A stretch of DNA of 64,000 nt from Notospermus geniculatus (GCA_002633025.1 NMRB01000849.1:22140-86139), one strand, 5' to 3'; positions 1-14,500 are shown, counted from the first letter of the stretch. The notes: generated from the letters alone by a model not told the origin. A program made the numbers and translations.

Positions 1-410
1 GTTCTCCTGTTGAGAACATTACAACAGCCTTGAGGAACTCCTTTACGTTCCTCAAGGCTTTTGTTACTCCTTTAAGTTCCTCAAGGCTATTGTTCTCCTG
101 TTGAGAACATTACAACAGCCTTGAGGAACTCCTTTACGTTCCTCAAAGCTATTGTTACTCCTTTAAGTTCCTCAACGCTATTGCTCTCCTGTTGAGAACA
201 AGCCTTGAGGATCTCCTGTACGTCCTCAACGCTATTGTTACCGGTACTCCTTAAAGTTCCTCAAGGCTATTGCTCTCCTGTTGAGAACAACAGCCTTGAG
301 GAACTCCTTTACGTTCCTCTAGGCTACTGTTACTCATTAACAGTTCCACAAGGCTATTGTTGTTCTCCTGTTGGGAACAATAGTCTTGAGGAACTCCTTT
401 ACGTTGAGGA
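1..410. repeat. 91-bp minisatellite, about 4.5 copies
   Basis: A unit beginning GTTCTCCTGTTGAGAACA recurs near positions 1, 92, 183 and 268 and again degenerately to about 410. Each unit holds the self-complementary pair CCTTGAGGAACTC / GTTCCTCAAGG, so every unit can form a hairpin. The array touches the left edge and may extend beyond it. The open frame across 205-609 is a by-product of the array and shows no protein family. Confidence 0.9.
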
Positions 411-1874
411 GCATTCTAAAATACGAGCCTACATCGAAACCTTAGCTGACAAAAATGGCCGCCATACTTTTCATCACTTTAGAAGTTCAATGCTCTGTTA
501 TAGCATGACTAACCCTTCATCAAGTAAGGTACCATGCTTCAACTCATTCTTTTGTGTGTACCAACACTCTCAATGCCTAATTGGTAACTTAGATCATTCA
601 TATAGATAGATTTGAACAGTCTTGTCGAGCATACACATGCCGATTTACCGGTGGTAATGGCATTCCGTTAACTCCACACCAACACCGCCGATTCAACCCA
701 ATGAAATTCGTGTCAGCCGCCACAGATCAACAGGGTGGCCAATCAGAGACTGCGTTACAGACACCGAAGGCTAACATCCGGAAACACTGATCATGATCGA
801 CCTTGCCACCATGAATTGGTGCTCAGGTATACAGTGTATAGACTGATCGCATCTTTAAGCCTGTAAACGAGGTTGCCTGAAGGTCAAAGATTTCATCCGC
901 AACCACGAGATGGAAAACATAATGCACACAGTGGCACTTTGAAACAGAGCTTGAGCTGTTGGTCACTGTCATGTTGTTTAAACCGGCATTGTCTGTTGTC
1001 CATCTCGGTGACATCTTTCAGCAAAGACCCAACTTTCTCACCTCGGCAAATACTGCGGCGACTACAACTCGCTGATTTTCATACGGACTTGATAAGATGG
1101 CGTTCAGACTTGCAACAATGTTGGCCATGTGCTTGGCCTCGAATTGGGATATAGCTCTGAAATGAAATCAACATATCAAACTTATGCCCGCTCTACAAGA
1201 TCAATCATTTTGGTCAATCTTTTTCATCAATCATTTTGGTCAAATTTGTATGTAGAGGGTCTCGCCATACACTGTGAACCATTTTTATCCAATCTTTCAC
1301 AAAATGGCATTAAAAAACCTGTCCAACTGCATAACTACCGTTCATAAAATAACAGTCGTAATCAGGAAACTAATTCGGCAGGGTTAATTGTCCAGTTAAT
1401 AAATGTCCATTCCTGCCGTACACAGTCAAATTTTGTCAATTCTTGATTCAAAAATAGGACCGGGTCTATTCCATCAATCTGTGATTGACGAAAAATATTT
1501 CATCCAATTCCCAGCTGTACAAGATCAATCTTTCTGGTCAATTTTTTTTCGTCCAACTTTGGGGGATCATGTACAGCGGGCATTAGTGAAATATAATATT
1601 ATGTGAAATTGAAATTATATAAAAAACCTTGGAAGGTACCGGTAGGTACTGGATCAATATCACACAGTAGGAAAGCTTTGAAAGAGCACTTTCAAAAGAA
1701 TCTACATACCAAATCTGAGCCAAAAATATTCATGGGTTTGGGTTCTAGGAGATATTTTAGAGATGACAACTTTTTTTTGAAACACCCTGTAGAAGCTTCC
1801 TCAACTCTAAGGTGTACCTTTAACTCTTGTTTGCAGGGCAGAATACAAAAGATTAAAGTGGACCTCAGAGTTAA
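411..1874. other. no gene recognised
   Basis: Short open frames occur on both strands but none has a recognisable domain or consistent splice signals. There is no further CCP exon here on the minus strand, so the 3' end of the CCP gene to the right is either an unrecognised exon here or lies beyond the window. The phrase TTTGGTCAAT recurs around 1205-1240 and 1535, suggesting minor repeat content. Confidence 0.5.
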
Positions 1875-2024
1875 GGCCCGAACCCACTGACGCGTTTTCG
1901 CGCAGCGGGAAAACGCACCGGCAGAAAATGCTTTGTTAAAAGGCAGCGGACCGAGCATATAACAAAGAATTTGTCGGGCAGTGATGAAACCGCAGCGGGA
2001 AAACGCGACAGTGGGTTCAGGCCT
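1875..2024. mobile_element. 150-bp MITE with TTAA target duplication
   Basis: Inverted termini GGCCCGAACCCACTGACGCG and, on the other strand, AGGCCTGAACCCACTGTCGC are flanked on both sides by TTAA (1871-1874 and 2025-2028). TTAA duplications are typical of piggyBac and Kolobok elements; which of these it belongs to is not decidable here. It has no coding capacity and lies just 3' of CCP exon 11. Confidence 0.7.
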
Positions 2025-2030
2025 TTAAGT

Positions 2031-2566
2031 AGGCTTCTGGAATGTGGGCCTAGGTGATTGTTAAAGGACATCTTACCTTTACATATGGTTCCAGTATTTG
2101 TCCAGCGCTTAGTTGATTTGTCACATTTGACAATGTCTCCTCCAACGATCTCATAGTCCTTGTTACATACAATAACATACTGGTCTTTCAATGTCTCGTG
2201 GCGTTTTAGTATCGCGTTCTTTGGAGGCACTGGTTTGTCGGAGCACTTCGCTGAAAATAACAAGAAAAGGAGGACATGAAAACTCGGGAAGAAAGAGGTG
2301 AAGGGAGAGCAGCACATCCTGCACGGAGGAGAAGTTATGCCCCTCATCACACATCATTCACAGTGGATACTTGATGGTATTCATTCCTTTGAGAGAGAGC
2401 CATCCTGCCTTTTCTGTTTTACTGGAAGCACAAACCACTGAAGGACAAGGGTTGGTGGCGCTGCAATCAAAGATTGTAAATGCTAGCTCTGAAATTATCG
2501 TAAGCACAAATGACTCCATGGGGATGGCCCATGCCTTCTTCAGCACCATGTGTTGCTTGACAAAGA
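2031..2566 (-). repeat. segmental duplicate carrying CCP exon 11 (partner at 5377-5919)
   Basis: About 540 bp including a whole CCP exon (2250-2077) and its upstream intron is almost identical to 5377-5919. Past 2566 the two diverge: this copy runs into the 3' tail of a dispersed element ending GAGGTGAGCTAAAAA at 2775. The two exons differ in four bases, which change three codons (D/E, S/F, K/E). Confidence 0.9.
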
Positions 2567-5500
2567 AGGTTTTCACAAGGCGCTCCCTACAGGACAGAGT
2601 TACAAGCAACAGCACTAAGTTTCGGTCCAGAGATAGTTTTTACCATAGGGTACCTGTACACCAAATTTCAAGTTTGTAACCCAAGCGGTTTAGAAACGTG
2701 CCACCCCTGTTAACGACGATGGACGACAGACGACACACCATGGGAGAAGCTCACCTCACAGAGGTGAGCTAAAAATGAAGAAATGGGATGGCGATAATGG
2801 CAACGTCTTTATCTCATTATTCCTGTAGAAAATGTACAGCGGGGTTTTTCATGACATAACATCAACACTCAAACGACGTCAATGACGTCGCTTCGGTCGC
2901 AGCGCCGACCTGTCGGGATAAACGGCACTCCGGTTCCTCACTGAAGTGAATGAAGGCTCATGACAAACTTATATTACAGTATTATTGATAATGTTACCAA
3001 GAATACTCCACGTCAAGTACCGTACATTGGGGGCCGTATTCTAGAAGCTTCCTTAACTCTAAGGTTTACCTTTAGCTATTGTTTGCCAAAGAGAAGGCGA
3101 GCACAAAAATCGACACATAATATGATAAAGAATATACATGTACATGTAAAGTCAATTTCCAGAATATTTAGCAAATTTTCGACCCCAAGTGGGGTCTTCT
3201 TCAGGCTGGAACTTTACAATCTGAAACTCTAGAAAAGACTGAGCTGAAACCCAAATGCAGATCTGAAGTATCCAACCCAAACAGGATGGGTCAGCAATTA
3301 AGGAATGAAAAGAGTCCAAGCCCCAATGAAATGGTCCATGGACCATGTGCTCACTCGTTGACATAACAGTGTAATGACAGAGAGAGGCACATATGAGCGA
3401 ACATCTGGGTCAAGTCATTCCCAAGTTGCAGGACTTGGTTTTGGCCACCTGGAGGCCAAGCTAAGAATCGAATCGGACCGAAACTTGGTTAGGGTTAATG
3501 TCCCAGAAGAACAGATGACAACTGCGTGTTCAAGTCTAGGCCTAGGCCTAGGCATTTGAACTGCATTGCCATCAAAATAGTAGTATTGGGGGGGGCCTAG
3601 GCCNGTTCATGACCTAGCCTAGGCCTACTAATGTTAGGGCCTAGGCCTAGGCCAAGAAGGCATCAAAAACCCTAGGCCTAAGCCTAGTCCTACCTGTCCG
3701 AACAAAGGAAAAGGCAACATCATCAGATCCCCCTGACACAGCAATCAGCACAGGCCTAGGCCTAATAACAGTCACACAACCAGTGAACATGGTGAACACT
3801 GCTAGAAATACTGTCACTGTCATTGCTAAGGCCTACCTGTTACCATGGTCACTGTACTGACTGACCCCACCTTAGTCTCTGTGTGTCTGCAGTTCATTGA
3901 ATAGTCACTAGATGGCTCCATTTGAATTGAAATGGACAAAAAGTGCAATAACTAACTTATTATTCGGCGGATCATCACCAAATTTTTATTGTAAGTACAT
4001 CTAATGCAGATCCATGATACATCATACGGGTTTTCAAGTTGAACAACATTTATCCGTCACACAAGTCAAATTTGCATTTCCCAAAATGGCTGCCTGGCAG
4101 CGGTCTGTGAGGTTCGATCGCGCTGAAATTTGCTGTACACATGAAGGCTACAAAGATACATACTTGTTCACGTTCAGAACATTCTAGCTCCAATAGTTAA
4201 TGAGCTNCTGGAAGTCCGATCGGACCGAAATCTGCCACAGACATACAGGGTACCTAGATACATCATCACACCCAATTTGAACAATCCAGGACAAATAGCC
4301 ACGAAACGTGCCACCCAACGATGAAATGTCGAACTTTGACCTCTGTGACCTTGAAAATTAGGTCAAATCAAAAACCCGGGTGATATGTCGTGTATCCTCA
4401 TAAGATGTACCTACCATAAAAATTTGGTGATGATCCGATCAACGGTTAAGGCAAAACTGCACTTTAAAGGTTTTCGGTTTATCCCCCCTGGTGGCCAAGC
4501 CAGGAATCAGATCGGACCGAAATTGGGTGTCATAAGTCATTTGACCTAGGGGTATATATGTACCAAGTTTCAGATCAATAGCCCCAGCGGTTACAAAACG
4601 TGCCCTGCTAACGGACGACGACGCCGACGACGGACGACGGACACACCACGTGATGGCTATAGCTCACGAGTGAGCTAAAAATTGGTTGCTCAATCTAACA
4701 GTGCTTCTTTGCAAGGTAAAATACAAAAGGTTAAAGCGGACCTTAGAGTTAAAGGAAAGGTAAACCCTGGCCAAAACCTTCGTTCTGTAGGTTTTCTGTA
4801 TATAGATAAACGTTTATGCCCTGAAAAAATTACTGATAATACGCCGTATAAGAATAAATTGAGCAATTTTGATGTTTTTAGCCAATTCATGAAGAGCGCC
4901 ATTCATGTCTAATTACCGCCGTCTTTCGCGAGGACTAGCGCGATTATGACGTTTTGCCCACCCATACAATACCATCATGGCGGCTTTGTTGCATTGTTTG
5001 CATGCCGCGGATGGGGATCAAATTGATTAGTGACTGCGATATTCCATTTCGCAGATTTAATCGCGGCCATGTGACAGAAAACGAAAACTAGCACCATGCA
5101 CAATCAAGCTGTTCAGCGAAGTGCGTTATGTGCGTATGTAGGCCTGTGTGTATGTACATGATGTATGTGTGTGTAGGCCTGCTATTGTTTGGGTGGCGCA
5201 CTCGTCATTTCCGGTTGAGAGAAAACGCGAACCCAGCGAAACGGGCTGCCGATTTTTTTATCACTAAAAAACTATATGTAGGTTCAGTGTACATGGCTGA
5301 TAACTTGTATAGTTTTCTTTTTATACTTAATGGTTCTATACATACTCTAAAGTCCCAGGGTTTACCTTTCCTTTAAGTAAGTAGGCTTCTGGAATGCAGG
5401 CCTAGGTGATTGTTAAAGGACATCTTACCTTCACATATGGTTCCAGTATTTGTCCAGCGCTTAGTGAATTTGTCACATTTGACAATTTCTCCTCCAACGA

Positions 5501-8500
5501 TCTCATAGTCCTTGTTACATACAATAACATACTGGTCTTTCAATGTCTCGTGGCGTTTTAGTATCGCGTTCTTTGGAGGCACTGGTTTGTCGGAGCACTT
5601 CGCTGAAAATAACAAGAAAAGGAGGACATGAAAACTCGGGAAGAAAGAGGTGAAGGGAGAGCAGCACATCCTGCACGGAGGAGAAGTTATGCCCCTCATC
5701 ACACATCATTCACAGTGGATACTTGATGGTATTCATTCCTTAGAGAGAGAGCCATCCTGCCTTTTCTGTATTACAGGAAGCACAAACCACTGAAGGACAA
5801 GGGTTGGTGGCGCTGCAATCAAAGATTGTAAATGCTAGCTCTGAAATTATCGTAAGCACAAATGACTCCATGGGGATGGCCCATGCCTTCTTCAGCACCA
5901 TGTGTTGCTTGACAAACTTGAAAACATGTAATGGAATCAAACATTGTGCTTTTGATGGGCACACTTGGTTCTGAGCAGAACTACATGTAGAGCTACATAA
6001 GGGCCTTCCTCTGCACTTTAGATGGGCACACTCAGTTCTCAGCAGAACTACATGTACATGTAGTTTAAAAAAATTCAAGGAATGTGGAAGAATCAATTGA
6101 GAGTGTTGTCACTTTTTACCATGTTATTATAGCCCCAGCCCAAAAAAGGCACACCCAACATGCCACATCTTGAAACAGAACACTAATTAGGTTATTTCTA
6201 GTTTAAACATGCCCGTCTCAGTGTGGAGGTGTTCCATATTCTCTACTTTACATGTAGATGGAGTCATTCAATAATACTGTTGACATAGAAAGGTTTGTGA
6301 AATGAAGTTAATTACAAAAGGCAAAATAATGTACATGCGATCCATGCTGGTTGATTTTTTGTGCAGGGTATTGTAGGATAGGTGAGGACCAGCACAATCT
6401 TGTTATGTATGAAGCACTTGGCATGCTTGGCTATGACTACATGCAAGGTGCACACAGAAACAACCAAGCAGAATGAGTCCTTGGGCCAGAGAAATTGTAC
6501 ACCAAACATTTCTGAAGGTAGATGATTCCTCTGTTTCATGTGTCATGAACTGTACATAAAACTCAAGAAGCAAAAACTGACTTGTACAAGTCAAATGATA
6601 TGTTCTTCTGTTTGAACCGGAGCAATGATATCAATCAATGAAGTCAGACACCATTTACATGCACATTCCTAAGTTTGTGAGATAGGTTTGTACGAAATAA
6701 CACTTCACGTTTAACCTTCCCTAACAGGAATACGTTGATATTTCTCCTCTAAAAAGGGACATTTGACTTGGTTGCTTTTTCCCTCTGGGTTAAAATCAAT
6801 TTGTACATTACTGACAAAGTCTGTGGCCCATGATAGAAGTGGATCTCCATGGGGTGTCCTACGCCCATGAGGTCCGATCACATAGTTGGTGTGTAAAAGA
6901 CGAGAGCAGGACTATGGCCTACCTTCAACACAGACAGGGTTGTTATTGGTCCAGACACCATTTTTCTGGCAAGTCTCTATTACAAAATCCTGACCATTTG
7001 CAAGTTTGAAACCATTCTCACAGCTAATTCTGTATGTGCTTTCACCAACTTTAGTTATTTTACCCTTGGCTGGGATAGCTGGTAGGCCAACACAGGTCTT
7101 GTTCACTGTATGGAGGGAAATGACATGATGTCATCAAATGGGGGAATATGTGGAAGAAAAAGACATGACATGTATTCATTTGATTTGGAGTTAGCAAGTA
7201 CACTAGATGAGATTCACATGACATGGTTGGCCACCAGGGACCATATTCATAAAACCTTGCTAGGCTTAGTTGGTTACTAGTAAATCACCCAATTTGTACA
7301 TGCCAGTGTACACCACTAGCAACCTACTAAGCTAGCAAGGTTTCATGAATATGGGCACTGGTCTTTCTACATTGTATGGAGGGAAAGGACATGGTCATCT
7401 CTTCATTACCATAAGGCCACAATTATTTTATTTGTTGTTTTACGGATTTTTTCCCTGGAAACCCCTGACAGGAGGGAGGAAAATAAAAATAAAAATAAAC
7501 TTTTTCATTTGGTTTTCGCGGAAACCTTGACAGGAAGGTGGAAAATAAATATAAAAATAATTGTTATTATTTGATTATTTTTATTATATTTGTCGAGCAT
7601 GTAACAGGCGGCTATGAAAAAATAAAAATGTACAAAAATATAATAAAATTCACTCAATCAATGGGAACGAGAATGATTGTTACAACCGCTGTGAATTATT
7701 TTTGTCAGACAAGGTCCGTCCAGCATGTCAGCGGTAGAAAAATAAAGCGTTTTTTTCCATTATTTTTATTTTTATTGATCGAATAATCAGTTTGTGGGCG
7801 GCGTCAAAAAAATAATGCCATTTTTTCAATTATTTTTATTTTCCAAAATCGGAAAAACAAGTGCGGCGGATCCGTAAAACAAGAAATAAAATAAGTGTTG
7901 CCTAATAAAAGAAATCATTCAAATGTGTTTGACCTTTTAAGGTGTGTGTCACAAGAAATAATCATACCTTCTAGTAGTTCTACGCAAACAGCACTAAAAT
8001 TTGACCATTTTCCATCACTTAGGCAAGTAGCATTGAAAGTGTTCCCCTGAAGTTTGAAACCCTGGTCACAGATAACTTCATAATTGTTTTTGTCGATCCA
8101 TTTTAGTTTACCATGTGGCGGTACGTCTGGTTGACCTTGACAGATTACTGTAGAGAGAATTTATAATCGTACATCAGCTTCTTCACATCTTTATCACTAG
8201 GAGTCCAATTTTGGTGAACAAAAATTTTCTTCTGAGCCCCATCTATATTTTAGTGTAAGACATTTTCTGTAATGCGGTCAGACTCCTCCGATACTGCACA
8301 TCAAATGGGGAATGTGGAAGTCATGACATATATTCATTTGATTTGGAGTTAGCAAGTACACCAGATGAGATTCACATGACATGGTTGGCCACCAGGTCTT
8401 TCTATGGAGGGAAAGGACATGGTCATCTCTTCATTACCATAATAAAAGAAATGTGTTTGACTTTTTAAGGTGTGTCACAAGAAAAAATCATACCTTCTAC

Positions 8501-11500
8501 GCAAACAGCATTAAAATTTGACCATTTTCCATCACTTAGGCAAGTAGCATTGAAAGTGTTCCCCTGAAGTTTGAAACCCTGGTCACAGATAACTTCATAA
8601 TTGTTTTTGTCGATCCGTTTTAGTTTACCATGTGGCGGTACGTCTGGTTGACCTTGACAGATTACTGTAGAGAGAATTTATAATCGTACATCAGCTTCTT
8701 CACATCTTTATCACTAGGAGTCCAATTTTGGTGAACAAAAATTTTCTTCTGAGCCCCATCTATATTTTAGTGTAAGACATTTTCTGTAATGCGGTCAGAC
8801 TCCTCCGATACTGCACATCAAATGGGGAATGTGGAAGTCATGACATATATTCATTTGATTTGGAGTTAGCAAGTACACCAGATGAGATTCACATGACATG
8901 GTTGGCCACCAGGTCTTTCTATGGAGGGAAAGGACATGGTCATCTCTTCATTACCATAATAAAAGAAATGTGTTTGACTTTTTAAGGTGTGTCACAAGAA
9001 AAAATCATACCTTCTACGCAAACAGCATTAAAATTTGACCATTTTCCATCACTTAGGCAAGTAGCATTGAAAGTGTTCCCCTGAAGTTTGAAACCCTGGT
9101 CACAGATAACTTCATAATTGTTTTTGTCGATCCGTTTTAGTTTACCATGTGGCGGTACGTCTGGTTGACCTTGACAGATCACTGTAGGGAGAATTTAAAA
9201 TCATACATCAGCTTCTTCACATGTTTATCACTACATGTACGAGTCCAATTTTGGTCCACAAAAATTTTCTTCTGAGCCCCATTTATTCTATATTTTAATG
9301 AAGGCATTTTCTGTAATGTGCTCAGACTCATCCGACACTGCTCAACGACTTTCTTTCATTTTTCACAGTATGCATGTACCGTATTTTCCTGACTATAGGG
9401 CGCACCTGACTATAAGGCGCACCCCCAATTTCACCCAAAATCTCTGATGAAATCCATACATTAGGCGCACCTCCCTATAAGGCGCACCTCCCTATAAGGC
9501 GCAGTCCTGTCAGTGAATGCGTCGGTGCATATTATACACATACAATGCATGGCTGCACAGTGTGCATTGACCAACAACAGCCAAGACAACTACAGAGTCT
9601 AATTGCCTTGTTTGAACCCACTGACATCTGCAATTCTGCTGTTGGTACTGATGGATCTGGTTGTATGATTTCTTAGCTTGTTGTGACAAATTAGGCCTAA
9701 CTGAAACTTCATCAGTTCACAGTTCACTGCATCATCTGTCAACCAGCACTGTGACAATGACTTTGGCTTGCATGCATCCATCCATGCTTGAATGCTTGGG
9801 TTCGTCAGTGTCTTGACACTTCTGATCAAATTGTCAGACTGGATCCGCAGATAAGGCGCACCACCCTATAAGGCGCACCCCCAATTTTAGACCCTTCTTC
9901 AAGGAAAAAGGCTGCGCCTTATAGTCCGAAAAATACGGTATGTATTCACCTTAAAGTCGTGTTCGGCAGCATTCAATGTGTGTAAGGCCACGGTTAGTAT
10001 ATCCTTTGGTTTACGGTTGGGGTCGAAAATTCGTGAATTCTGGAGATTGACTTCTTGTTTATTATCTTTGGTTTACGGGCATAAAGATTTTGAGCCCAGG
10101 TGCGGAGGACAGAATAAAAATTTTAAAAAAACTTCAGTTCAGTTCATTTTTTTCATTTTCAGCTTCAGAATGACAAGTTAGACAAATCGGAGGAAATAAA
10201 AAACCAAATAAATTCTTTATAAATGCCTCTTTTCTGCTTCTTTCCGTCCTCGCTGCTGGGAAATATACATACGCCAGTTGGTTTGGTTTTGTTTATTTTT
10301 AGCTGTCGTGACTGCTGAAATCAAGGTCGGCGGGAATAAAAACAACTCCATTTATTTGTTTTTTTCTCAGAAGACCTCATTTGAACTTCGGCGGAAATAA
10401 AACAAACTGATTTTCCCAATTTTATTTTTTTTTCGGAATGGCATTTTGCCACGTTGGCAGGCCCATAAACCAAAGAATAAAAAAAGTGTGGCCTAAGGAG
10501 CGATAATATACACGTAAATAAATCAGTTTGTTCGCCTTTTTCCACCCAAAAAAGACGACCATTCTGACATCACAGCCGCTGCCTTGGAGCATCACGGTAA
10601 CGCAACAGTCAATGTGTGACGAATACCTCTGACGTCACAAATGACCACTAGGTCATGTCAAAGAGTACCACGAGCCTGCTTGAATTGAAATCAACCATGC
10701 GTAGCATGGGTCTTGCTGGTATTATGTTATTTTTAGAAGGATGAGGGGGGACATTTCCACTGGTATAGTACAAAGAGGCTGCAGAGAATTAGAAATAAAA
10801 GTAAGTGAACCAGATACATGTATCGAAAAAGTACGTGAAAAAGAGCAGGAGATGGAATCAAAGAACATGATTTTTTCTAGCGAAAAAAGCCACAAACACA
10901 TGCAAAGATGATGTCTGTTTACACAAGCTGATGATATTGTGATATCAATCTGGATAAATTGGCCATACATGAATTTATTTACAAAGAGAGCTGGATAAAA
11001 GAGGGCGTCCTGGTATCTGGTGATGGGTCATAAGATCCCCTGCAGTAAATGCCAATGTTCCCTTGAGAAGACAGCTTAATACTGGTACCCATGTACCGTA
11101 CTCAAGTCTATAGGTCATCTTCATCTGAAAGGTCATCTTCTTTGAATACGACTCTGAACGACACCAAGATGAACAACATTACATGAATATTGTAAGAAAA
11201 AGGCCTACCTTCAGAACAGACAACCGTGGAGATATCTGACCACTTGCCATCATTCTGGCAGGTTACAGTGATATAACCATCAGGGTAACTCCCCTCAAGC
11301 CTGAACCCATCCTTACATCCAACACGGTATGTTTTCTTATTGATTTCCTTCAACACTTTACCATTAGCTGGTAGATTTGGTTTGGAACCACAGGTCACTG
11401 AAGGCAAAATACAGAATAGCACAAAATTGACACACAAAATGATAATAAGCAAGAAGTCAATCTCCAGAATTCACGAATTTTCGACCCCAACCGGGGTCAT

Positions 11501-14500
11501 CTTCTTGAAAAAGACCCTGGTTGGGGTCGAAAATTCGTGAATTCTGGAGATTGACAGGTCACTGAAGGAATACAGAGTCATCTTTAAAATATATAAAACT
11601 ACATCTTCTCTCGTCGGATTCAAAATTAAAACAATGCATTTTTTAAACTTCTTATTCATCTTCTCTTTTCTTTAAACACAACATCGCTGCCTGTTCTTAG
11701 TAGTTAGTCTCTCCAACATCAAGTGACTAGGACTCAATTTAGGATTACTGATCTAGATAAAGGGCACAGAAAAATGACGTACCTTCTACACATTTGTCAG
11801 TCACAGTTGTCCATTTTCCTGGTAGTGGTCTAACACAAGTCACGAAAATAGTACTAGTATAGTCTTTTCCCTCAAATTTAAAGCCATCTTTACAGCGGAC
11901 TTCGTATTTTTTGTCATCAACTTTCCATGAAACACTATTTGCTGGTATCGTAGGTTCACCAGAACATACCACTGCAAAACAATAAGGACAAAGGGTGAAA
12001 CAGAACTTAAATAAATCCAACATTGTTGAATTAAAGTTCTGTGACCACTGTAAGTACAATATGGAGAGGTATTCATGTTTTGCAGCACTAGGGCCCATAT
12101 TTTCAAAGTTGTTGTAACGCTGAAATGCATTTTAGTCCAGCACTTGCATGTCTTTTGGCCTGCAAGTGCTGGACTAAAATGCATTTTAGCATTAAAACAG
12201 CTTTGAAAATATGGGCCTAGGAGTACATGTAGGAGTAGAGAATCTGTATGTCACACCCTTACAACAGAACAGATCAAATCCTTGGGCAATATAAAACATT
12301 TATCTGGGATCAACAAGCAAATGAATACTGAATACAAACCAGGTTTGAGGGTACAAGTTGGTACTGGATCCGACCAAGACCCATCGTTCAGACAGAGTGA
12401 CTGTACAACTCCAGAAGGTACTCCGTCCATGGTAGCATTGTCAAAACATCTGAAGATCGCAAAAGAATGTTAGATAAATGTCCACATTCACAGGAGATAA
12501 ATGAAGTCAACATCATCAACAACAAAGAGCTTGTAAGATCTTTCCTGAAGTGAAAAGTACTCACCTGAAGTCTCTCACTCCTCCATACTTGTTATTTCCA
12601 TCACTCTCTATGTATCCGTTCTTTGGGGTTTTTGGCTCAGCACAGTTGGCCTCTACAATGATTAGAAACGACCGTCAATCAAATATAATGAATGACAAAT
12701 GTCAGGAGTCATGTATCACAACATCGTATCTCTGGGATCACAGATTCATCATTAAAATACGAATATAACATGACACATCTTCCAAACTAAGGTCACACTT
12801 TTTTTATTTGTTGGATTACGAAACTCCCAACCCAAAACATATTTGCAGGTAGATGGAAAAAAAATAAAAATAAAAATGACTACTATTGTGTTTTTTTTTA
12901 TTTCACGTTCCAACAAAATAGGCCTACTACAGCTCAAGATGATATTGGGGAAAATAAAATGAAATGGTCCATGGACCATGTGCTCACCCGTTTGGACATA
13001 ATAGTGTAATGACAGAGAGAGGTCAGTTATATGAGCAATCTGGTTAAGTCATTCCCAAGTTGTAGGACTTCAATGATTTTCAGTTTATGCCACCTGGCAG
13101 CCATATTGGAAGTCCAATCGGGCCAAAACTTCACATGCACATAAAGGTCATCTAGAGGGAGCCACATAGCATATTTGAGTGCTCTGAGTCAAGTTGTTCC
13201 TGAGTNNNNNNNNNNNNNNNNNNNNNNNNNNNNNNNNNNNNNNNNNNNNNNNNNNNNNNNNNNNNNNNNNNNNNNNNNNNNNNNNNNNNNNNNNNNNNNN
13301 NNNNNNNNNNNNNNNNNNNNNNNNNNNNNNNNNNNNNNNNNNNNNNNNNNNNNNNNNNNNNNNNNNNNNNNNNNNNNNNNNNNNNNNNNNTAATGAAGAA
13401 CTGTGGCAGGTTCGTTACTTTTGTCGAACTTTGACCTCTGTGACCTTGAAAAGTAGGTCAAATCAAAAACCCGGTATTGCACTTTTTGTGTTTTTGGTTT
13501 TGGCCACCTGGAGGCCAAGCCAAGAATCGAATCGGACCGAAACTTGGTGTTATAAGTCATCTGACCTAGGGGTATACCGTAAAGCGAAATATGTTCGCGG
13601 GGAAAAATTCTCGCAAAAATCGTGAATTGCTGCGGCACTCGCTAAATTTTTTCTCCGTGAATGCAAATTACCGTCGACACCTGCCATACGCAACGCGAAT
13701 TTTGTTCCCCGCTAAATCCTATATTGATGAGTCATCAGCACCAGTTGACCAATGCAGCGTGGGGATTCCCATCCTGACGTCATTCCCAGATGCCCGGAAC
13801 GAGTGTTTACACATAACAAGCATTGTGGTATGCAGTTGATAGTACAGATCGTGCCAGGATATTCAGCTTCCTGCTTCCTGAGAAGTGTGGTGTCGATCTT
13901 CTTCATTATTCAGAGTGCAACACTCGCGAATATATTTCCCCGCAGAAAATTTTTAAGGACCTTTACCATGAATATTTATCCCTGCGAATGCTGCATTTTT
14001 AGGCCATTTGCCAACATTTAGGACGCGAAAATATTTCGCTTTACGGTATATGTACCGGTACCAAGTTTCAGATCAACAGCCCCAGCGGTTACAAAACGTG
14101 CCCTGCTAACAGATGACGACGACGGACGCCGCCGAACGCTGCACCATTGTAAGAGCTCACGGGTGAGCTAAAAATCACCCATCTTCGATTTGGGTCCCCA
14201 GTCAGGAACAACCGCTCGATCGCCAGTTGCCATCCAATCGAACTGCGTTGGTCAATTGAACAACAGGGTGTAAATATGGTGTCGGCCAATGTGCCGAAAA
14301 TTGTCCGATCGAGGGGCGGTACTTTCAACACTGTCAAAAAAACGGTCCTGCGCATTAATCACGTATTTGCGCATCCTGCAGAGACGAGAAAGATAAAAGG
14401 TACCTGTCACAAAAATCCTGATTTGATCACAAGTCGCCTTCCTATGCCAATATCCATCGGAAGTGAAGGGTATTCATATCCCAATGAACAAGTCCATATG

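Larger units (their letters stand above)
12962..14174 (+). mobile_element. Helentron-like family, copy 3 (gap and nested element inside)
   Basis: Subterminal GCTCACCCG at the 5' end is matched by CGGGTGAGC at the 3' end, followed by TAAAAAT. It contains the assembly gap 13206-13390 and a nested inverted-repeat element at 13577-14046. The element-free phrase GGGGTATATATGTACC in copy 2 (near 4550) shows the target of that nested insertion. Confidence 0.6.

Noticed and set aside
9599-9829. Minus-strand frame inside the 9379-9938 element as a transposase
   Set aside because: Only 76 codons and no identifiable catalytic or DNA-binding motif; I could not support more than a possible scrap.
13175-13638. 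Open frames of 72-149 codons across the N run
   Set aside because: Most residues are X from the 185-base gap; no real coding evidence.
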